A stretch of 64,000 bases of DNA from Hysterangium stoloniferum (lineage: Eukaryota; Basidiomycota; Agaricomycetes; Hysterangiales; Hysterangiaceae). The DNA lies in NCBI GenBank assembly GCA_015178975.1, contig WHVD01000037.1, positions 558,001 through 622,000 on the forward strand, written 5' to 3'. Below, in pieces: positions 58,156-64,000 of the stretch. The first letter of the stretch is position 1. Every line of letters starts with the position of its first letter. A program made the translations under genes and the position numbers. Under the pieces are notes generated by a model. The model searched no databases and had not been told where the DNA came from. It worked only from the letters and a program-made list of their open reading frames with translations.

Positions 58156-58905
58156 GTTTGGAAGCACTTTGTACTGCCCAACTTTACTGTAACCCCAACA
58201 AGTCCCTACTATTCACAAGAGAAATATCCTTCCTTGGTCATCACATCTCAGCTACAGGGATATGTCCAGATGTGTGCAAGACAGAGTGCATTATCAATTG
58301 GCCTCAACCCACTGCCCCTACCAATGTTTGTGGATTCTTGGGGCTCACCCAATACATTTCAGCATTTCTCCCTGCCTTAGCAGAACACACCAGCATACTT
58401 ACCTCACTCACAACCAAAGAATGCAATCATCAATTCCCCAAATGGACTTTGGAACCTCAAACAGCCTTTGAGGCCATCAAACAGTTAGTCACAAGCACTG
58501 ATTGTCTTATGGTCATTGATTATGATGATCCCACCTGCAATATTTTCCTAACCACTGATGCTAGTGACAGATGTATAGGTGCTGTCCTTAGCTTTGGCAA
58601 GGATTGGGCTACTGCATGACCAGTTCCTTACAATTCTTACCAACTCAATCAAGCAGAGAAGAACTACCCAGTACATGAGAAGGAACTCCTAGCTATCATC
58701 AAGGCACTCAAAAAATGGTGTACCAGCCTGTTGGGGTACCATTTCAATGTCTACACTGATCACTGGACACTGGAATATTTTCAATCCCAGAAGGAAATGT
58801 CATGCCACCAAATGCATTAGTCCATGTACCTTGCAGATTTCAATTTCAATATTATTTATATCTGTGGTGAAGACAACACTGTGAAGAGTCGAGTAAATTA
58901 CCACT
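58156..58905 (+). pseudogene. Reverse transcriptase / RNase H relic, part 2 (Ty3/gypsy)
   Basis: The frame continues with LYCNPNKSLLFTREISFLGH (thumb region), INWPQPTAPTNVCGFLGLTQ (tether typical of gypsy), CNIFLTTDASDRCIGAVLSF (RNase H Asp), NYPVHEKELLAIIKALKKW (RNase H Glu) and FNVYTDHWTLEYF. Stops at 58618-58620 (TGA where Arg is usual) and near 58819 (TAG where Trp is usual) inactivate it. Frame ends around IYICGEDNTV. No protease or complete integrase is seen. The element is a chromovirus, judging from the chromodomain at 60085. Confidence 0.85.
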
Positions 58906-59162
58906 CAATGTGTAAGCAATATCAACTTGTAACAGTGTGATAATGATATTGACTTATTAGAGTAGTAGTAGTTAAATGATTAATACTCTAATACTCTAAT
59001 GATAGAAGTAAGATTGACCTTCAAGATGCAATTGGTGAGATGAATACTTAAGAAGGAAGATCGACCTCAAGGTGCAATCAGACTGATAGTAGTCAGAACT
59101 CAGATCAATTTAGAGGTACAATCAGGGAAATACTTGTAGAGTTGGAGAGAGAGTAAAAGTAG
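58906..59162. other. Non-coding sequence between pol relic and LTR fragment
   Basis: A short AT-rich stretch with the repeated words ACTCTAATACTCTAATG and AAGATCGACCTCAAGGTGCA, the latter in two imperfect copies (near 59017 and 59066). No frame is supported. Confidence 0.35.
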
Positions 59163-59735
59163 TGTTAGGATACACACACAGGGCAGGTCTCCGGAGAAAC
59201 CCGCAGGATATCCGGTAGGACTTGGCTTCAGCTTATAGGCTGCACCCTCGCTAGATCGTGTTGTCCAATTTCAAACAGGCAGACAGGAATCCCGGGGAGT
59301 CTGGGCAGGGTTCGTGGGTTGTAGGTTGTAAGTCGGAGGTCATGGGTCATGAGTCGAGATAGTTGAGAGAGATAGATGCGCTGGAGCCCGTGGGCTCCGA
59401 CTAGTGCAAGCGGTGTGAATCAAGCAAGGGTTTAGAGCAGAAAATGGATTAGATTACTGGGGGGAATCTAAGCTAATTTTCTGACTGGATTGTATATACA
59501 ACATCTGCCAGTTTATATAGACCGTGGAGTGAATGACATACCAAATCCAGTAATGATGAAATGAAACTAACAAAACATAAAATGGGAATAATAAACACCA
59601 AGTTTGGTGTTAGGAATGGGATGGAACGGAGTGGAGTCTGAATCGTGACAAAGCATAACCCATAATGGGAAATGGAGCAGGAGTGGAGTTCAAATCATGA
59701 CAGGTCATTTGACTAAAACGGGAACAGGGCTTAAT
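59163..59735 (+). mobile_element. Partial LTR, family C
   Basis: It starts TGTTAGGATACACAC and matches the reverse complement of 55634-56452 through the palindromic GAGCCCGTGGGCTC block, the ATTACTGGGGGGAATCTAAG block and CACCAAGTTTGGTGTTAGGA. Similarity fades near 59735, and no right-hand duplication is found, so it is truncated. Confidence 0.75.
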
Positions 59736-60010
59736 TAGCAAGCTTTGACTGTTTCAGTGTGAAGCTTTGCTTATGGTCAAAATATAAGAATGTTGATGCA
59801 GATGTTATTGAGACAGAACCCCAAACCAATACTTATGTAGTGCAGGTGGTGGTTGTTGGGGTTAAAAGTGTCTTGTGTTATTGTGACTATTATGGTTACA
59901 TGTATGTCACTGTTGTGGGTTTCCATGTTTCAATGGCCCTTATGAAGTCACCCATGCCTTCCCAGAAAAGTCTGTATACACATTATGACTACCCAACAAC
60001 CCCACCTCCT

Positions 60011-60294
60011 ACCCAGGATTCCACTCCAATCTACTCAAGCCTTTCATCCCCAACAATCCCTCTCTCTTCCCCAACCATGAACTTGTGCAGCCTGGCATCA
60101 TTGTCCTGGAAAATGGCACTGAGGAAACCCTCATCAACAAAATAGTTGACACACACCATCATGGCCAAGGGATCCAATACCTGGTATGCTGGGTGGGTTT
60201 CAGAAAGGACCATGATGAGTGGCTCCCCCACAAAGCCCTCAAAGACACTGAAGCCTTGGACAATTGGGAAACTGAAAATGGGTTTGAAATTTAA
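60011..60294 (+). pseudogene. Integrase C-terminus and chromodomain of a Ty3/gypsy chromovirus
   Basis: The frame starting near 60011 reads PGFHSNLLKPFIPNN (the end of the integrase), then GIIVLENGTEETLINKIVDT and a chromodomain GQGIQYLVCWVGFRKDHDEW with LPHKALKDTEALDNW, ending at 60292-60294. Chromodomains at this position target integration to heterochromatin. The first part of the integrase is absent or decayed (59736-60010 keeps only short frames). Confidence 0.8.
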
Positions 60295-60324
60295 ACACAA
60301 CAATTTTTTCAGAATGGGGAGGGG

Positions 60325-60662
60325 TGTAATCCTGACCATCTTACCACATGGACCTCATCACTGATCATGCTATCATTATCTCCCAATCACCCTCCCTTTG
60401 TTCCTTTGACTCAATTGAGATCTACAGTCTTACCTCTCCATCTTGATCCCCCCTTTTTTCTCTCCTAATTCTTGTTCCTTAAACCCCATCTGACACCACT
60501 CCATTGTTGACTGCAGGTATATTAGATTGACTACACTCCTTCAAAAGTAGAGAGAGTACATGCCCCTCAAAAATAGTGATCGCACATCTGTACATTGATT
60601 CTACCATCCACAACAAGAGACTTTTGTCTTGTCTGCTACTGACTGAGTGAGGCTGATACCAA
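60325..60662 (+). mobile_element. Candidate 3' LTR of the chromovirus
   Basis: The chromodomain frame ends at 60294 and is followed by the purine-rich AGAATGGGGAGGGG, then TGTAATCCTGACC at 60325. A plausible right end is GATACCAACA at about 60653-60662. There is no second copy in the window, so the limits are tentative. Confidence 0.35.
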
Positions 60663-60758
60663 CAGCCTTTCACCAAACCTAAAAACAGAAAGGCGATGGG
60701 ACCATCAAAGGAATTACAGCACAGTATTTCAATTGTTTTTTTGTGTTTTCCTCTCTAG

Positions 60759-60990
60759 TCTGACAACAAAAATGGTAATCTTTATGCACTCCACTACCTC
60801 AAAAAGCACATGGATACGACAGCGGCAGAGTTTAAGAAGGTTTTGATACCCTTGACAAGGACATATAAGAGGTATGTAAACCGTGTTTCAACCTTACAAA
60901 TTTTATCAAACTATTTCATTTTCCAGGAATACGATACGCTCACTAAGGAAACAAAGTCATTGCGCCAGCTAATCGATACATCGTGTAAGG
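60759..60990 (+). other. Possible exon pair of an unknown gene
   Basis: A frame after the acceptor CTCTCTAG (60751-60758) reads SDNKNGNLYALHYLKKHMDT and TAAEFKKVLIPLTRTYK up to a GTATGT donor at 60873. The next block after TTTTCCAG reads EYDTLTKETKSLRQLIDTSC. Both look like helical protein, but the phases of donor and acceptor do not agree, so I cannot join them. It may be a fragment of a host gene caught between transposons. Confidence 0.2.
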
Positions 60991-62289
60991 TCAGATATTT
61001 TTTTCCTTCATTTTTCATCTCAATCTCGCCTCATTCACTAAATGCCATTTTTGTCTAATAGATTTATTTGCAATTTTGTTTATTTCTCCATGGTATGTTG
61101 TTTTCGTGATCTATGGACTTTCAAATATTGATCCGGGCCGTCGAGAAGCTGAGCGGAATAGGACTTCTACGCAAAATATAATAACTTAGCTTCCTGGACG
61201 AAAATAGGGCAGAGCAGGAAATGGCGGGTATGCGGAGCTCAGATGGACATGGTAGGATGCAGAATATACAGAAAAAATATGTATTATAGCGGAAATAATA
61301 ATTAAATGGCAATTTAAAACATCTACAGTATGCAACAGACCTAGAGCCAGAAGCGCTCGGCATTTTGATTGATTTTGGATGCAGAATGTCGGCAGAAACC
61401 AGCGGATCTTCTGGAGGGCGGCCAACATCTGGGAATATCTGGAGATCAGCAGATTCCCACGGATGATCCCAGATTGTTCCAGAGCGGGTTTTCACTGGGG
61501 GGCCCGAACTTCTACCTTAGACCTCTTACATGTCAAATATACATTATTTGACATTTTTCTCCTTACTCGGGCCTTGCAGCATGGATCAACCCTTGAAATC
61601 AGTCTGTTGCCTTAAAGTACATGAATTGTACTTGCAGTAAATAAGTTTCCAGTGCGAAATGCTCCCTTATTCACCTTACTTACCTCAAATATGATTAACA
61701 GATCAAGTACCAAAGACATTTTCCTGATGTACGTTCCAACAAAAGCGGATATTTTGAGCGTATTGTGGAATGATAGGAAATTTCTCGCTGATGTCAACCG
61801 ATGGTTATTCTCCGTTATAGAGGTCGATAGCATAAAAGAACGAGGTTGTACGCCGGCAGTTGGAACATATAAACAATGCGAAGCCTGCGACGATAATGGA
61901 CTAACGGTTAACCCATTTGTGGTTCTCACAATGAATTTACTCTCGCATTATGAGTACACCATCATTGTTTCATCTCCACTTCACTCATTGTGTTCACATT
62001 GGCCTAAACCGTTGGGTTATATTTATATCTTACATATCGATATCTTCCGAAGCGCTGCCATTTGCCGATTACAGTGCAAGAGTTTCTATTCTTATGACAT
62101 GCACAAATTTTAACTAAAGTGATATATATTCGAGAAATAACTACGAAGAGCCATATTAAGCCAATTGTCACGGTACTTGATGAGGCGCGGCTTGTTGTAG
62201 ATATATCACATGGCTAGCACCAATGGCAACAACTCATATCTCATATAACAAGTCATATAAAGTAATCTACACACCGCTATTACGCCAGA
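60991..62289. other. Stretch without supported genes
   Basis: An open frame at 61652-62113 (153 codons) has no motif or splice context. The rest is AT-rich with a G/C-rich piece near 61380-61510. Nothing else is recognised. Confidence 0.4.
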
Positions 62290-63027
62290 CTACTGATTCA
62301 GCAGCCAGATCAGCTTGTGGTTCCGGGAGAAGAAATATCTACGGTCGACCTGCTGCCAGAAGGGATGTTCATTGATATACGTTTCAACCCGCTCCTCCAT
62401 TTGTTCCAACTTGTCCTCTATATTGTAACCTCTCCCCTCTCCGAAATCTCTGATAATCCGGTAGTGGCTGCGTACGTGCTTGTTGAGATCATCCTTTGTG
62501 GTGAAGACGCCAACCCATGCATACAAACACCCGTGAAGGGGACAAGAATATAATGCTGCTAGCATTATGTCCTGTCTCTGCGGTGAATTGATAACGGAGT
62601 TGCTATGGTCTTCATGTGGACACGTGAGCGCGACTTGAAAATCCTTGAAAGCATGCGCCCCAATCCAATGCCTAAGAAGCGAGTAATCATTGCTTAGACG
62701 CTGCTCACACAGCTTGCACTTGCCAGTCTCTGCATCGTCGGCCTTGATGAACTTGATAATGTGGTCAGTATTAATTATCTTCCCGATCGGCGTAGGAAAT
62801 ACAGCAGTCGCGGCGGCAGCCTTGAGAGAGGCGTTCACCCTGAAAGCACGGAGACACACGGCGGTGCGCTTCTTGGTCTGCTTTGGCTCATGGCCACTTT
62901 CAGGCCTGGTTAGGCGGGAGAATGAGGGGGATGGGGGCCGTGTAAGTGTGGACATATTCAGAGACACCGGCTCCCTGGTCATCTCCTTACACGAATTACA
63001 TTCCATGGCGCCGCACTTCGACACCAT
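62290..63027 (-). CDS. Intronless protein with irregular zinc-finger motifs
   Basis: A single 245-codon frame from ATG (63025-63027) to the stop at 62290. The N-terminus has CGAMECNSCKEM. The central part carries KCKLCEQRLSNDYSLLRHWI (C-x2-C-x12-H, with a following His) and YSCPLHGCLYAWVGVFTTKD with DLNKHVRSH (C-x4-C...H-x3-H type). The C-terminus has acidic helices (KLEQMEERVETYINEHPFW). It looks like a C2H2-type DNA- or RNA-binding protein of a family I do not recognise. The absence of introns contrasts with nearly every other gene in the window and could point to retroposition or a lineage-specific gene. It sits beside the transposon nest. Confidence 0.6.
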   Translation of the reverse strand: MVSKCGAMECNSCKEMTREPVSLNMSTLTRPPSPSFSRLTRPESGHEPKQTKKRTAVCLRAFRVNASLKAAAATAVFPTPIGKIINTDHIIKFIKADDAETGKCKLCEQRLSNDYSLLRHWIGAHAFKDFQVALTCPHEDHSNSVINSPQRQDIMLAALYSCPLHGCLYAWVGVFTTKDDLNKHVRSHYRIIRDFGEGRGYNIEDKLEQMEERVETYINEHPFWQQVDRRYFFSRNHKLIWLLNQ

Positions 63028-63061
63028 GGATGTGTTGTGTTCAATATTTTGAGTTTCGGGG

Positions 63062-63094
63062 AAGCTGGAGTAGAGATATGAGTTTTTGATAATA
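63062..63094 (+). repeat. Direct repeat, left copy
   Basis: 33 bp starting AAGCTGGAGTAGAGATATGA recur exactly at 63968-64000. The left copy is 35 bp upstream of the start codon of the zinc-finger gene. Bases on the 5' side of both copies differ, which sets the left limit of the repeat. Confidence 0.85.
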
Positions 63095-63358
63095 AAGTTG
63101 TTAGTCAGTGTATAATTATTTATGCAAACATGGCAATCTTACTACGGAAAACCCCCCCGGTGTGCGAAAACATTTCTTTCGAAGGACTTCTCGAGACGCC
63201 CCGAAGTGGTCAACGTAGGGACCACAACCTGAGATCTACCAATGTGGGGATCGTACATAAGGTCCTGGCGGGGTGTGCTGCATTCTCATCAATAAACATA
63301 ACTGATTGTAGAAAAATGAACTTACGTCGTTTGAAAGTTCGCAGACCTTCGCTGATGG

Positions 63359-63899
63359 TCAAAGTCTTCGTAATTTACAAATTCTAATTTGATTTAATTT
63401 AGTTTGTAAGGTTTTCACAGAAATTGAGTGTAATGAGCACGGAACAAACCTGATGGTGCCCGCGGATTTGAAAACATAGGCATCGCCGTGGAATAATGCC
63501 TTTCTGATCTCTGCGAGCATTGGCCAGAACTAAAGGTATGCCACGAGAGAAATATTTTAGGTTAACATGGGGTTTTGCCCGAAAGATTGCAATATTACCT
63601 ATTTCTATACTCAGACTCGTTCAAGTGGGGCGATGTCAATGGCCCGCTGTGATCGCCTGTGGACGTAGTGGGAAACGATGAGTCGTCCAAAACGGATGTC
63701 CCCACATGGGAATAATGGCTCCCCGATGTCCCCCCAAAAACAGCACGTTCCTCCTCCAATCTATGAATAAAGCATGATTGAGTATGCTTAAAATGTTTCA
63801 CAATTTCTGATATAAAACCTCGCACATGGGATTGTCTATATGCCACAGTCCACCCGAGTCTCCATTAGTACTTGAAGACCTAGCGCCACAATCACCCAT
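63359..63899 (-). CDS. Doubtful small gene
   Basis: A start at 63899 gives MGDCGARSSSTNGDSG and WHIDNPMC, then an intron (GTTTTATATCAG... to TTCATAG) and an exon with HYSHVGTSVLDDSSFPTTST. A further exon after CCTTTAG reads FWPMLAEIRKALFHGDAYVF. Splice signals are present, but no single phase choice links all three in one frame, so the model is weak. No family is recognised. It could be a decayed gene. Confidence 0.25.
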
Positions 63900-63967
63900 G
63901 CGATCAGTGATCCGATCTCAAATAAAGTGAAAGTCAAGTAGAAGATACATACTCCGCATCGATTTCA

Positions 63968-64000
63968 AAGCTGGAGTAGAGATATGAGTTTTTGATAATA
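63968..64000 (+). repeat. Direct repeat, right copy, cut by the window edge
   Basis: Identical over 33 bp to 63062-63094, 906 bp away. The match runs to the last base of the window, so the true length is unknown. Confidence 0.85.

Noticed and set aside
61652..62113. 153-codon frame
   Set aside because: No hydrophobic or catalytic pattern, no splice context, and AT-rich sequence nearby; probably chance.

Overview
The window is nuclear DNA of a filamentous basidiomycete, most likely an Agaricomycete. Genes are split by many short introns (mostly 45-70 nt, GT-AG), are packed on both strands, and include lineages typical of mushroom-forming fungi: a kinase with an HGDIRGAN catalytic loop, a secreted GH23 lysozyme-like enzyme, PalC, a small four-helix membrane protein, and a nucleoside hydrolase. 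Species and order cannot be read from the sequence. All gene models below were built by eye from reading-frame continuity, splice consensus and family motifs, so terminal exons are the least certain parts.

Layout. (1) 1-14 kb is mixed: a 5'-truncated kinase, a TMEM135-like membrane protein, the secreted GH23 protein, a GC-rich coiled-coil protein, a cell-wall-integrity type MAP kinase kinase and an unknown conserved protein, separated by gene-poor stretches of 1.5-2.2 kb. (2) 14.1-50.3 kb is dense and mostly housekeeping: NAA50-like acetyltransferase, C2H2 factor, DNA ligase I, a small membrane protein, Ap4A phosphorylase, a Gyp1/TBC1D22 Rab-GAP, Nup2/Nup50, a Rec114-like meiotic protein, nucleoside hydrolase, Sey1, a large serine-rich unknown, the BAR protein Rvs161, PalC, a HAD phosphatase, a membrane glutaredoxin, another unknown, Gcn5 with a cysteine-rich N-terminus, RACK1/Cpc2 and ribosomal protein uL11 (RPL12). 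(3) 50.5-60.7 kb is a nest of LTR retrotransposon debris: at least four LTR families, several solo LTRs with exact 5-bp target-site duplications, a gag-like relic, and a Ty3/gypsy chromovirus pol relic split by one of the solo LTRs. (4) 61-64 kb is sparse: an intronless zinc-finger gene, a doubtful small gene, and a direct repeat that runs off the window end.

The housekeeping genes do not form one pathway, but some neighbours share short divergent promoters: the HAD phosphatase and glutaredoxin start codons are 85 bp apart, Rec114-like and nucleoside hydrolase 144 bp, Gcn5 and RACK1 409 bp. The clearest non-coding gene is a box C/D snoRNA of the U24 type inside the only long intron (180 nt) of RACK1; its two guides are complementary to adjacent segments of large-subunit rRNA. 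Other points of note are two consecutive GC-AG introns in DNA ligase I, a Gly-to-Gln change in the acetyl-CoA loop of the NAA50-like protein, and a shared module in two otherwise different LTR families. I found no CRISPR array, tRNA, rRNA or convincing novel defence-like system.
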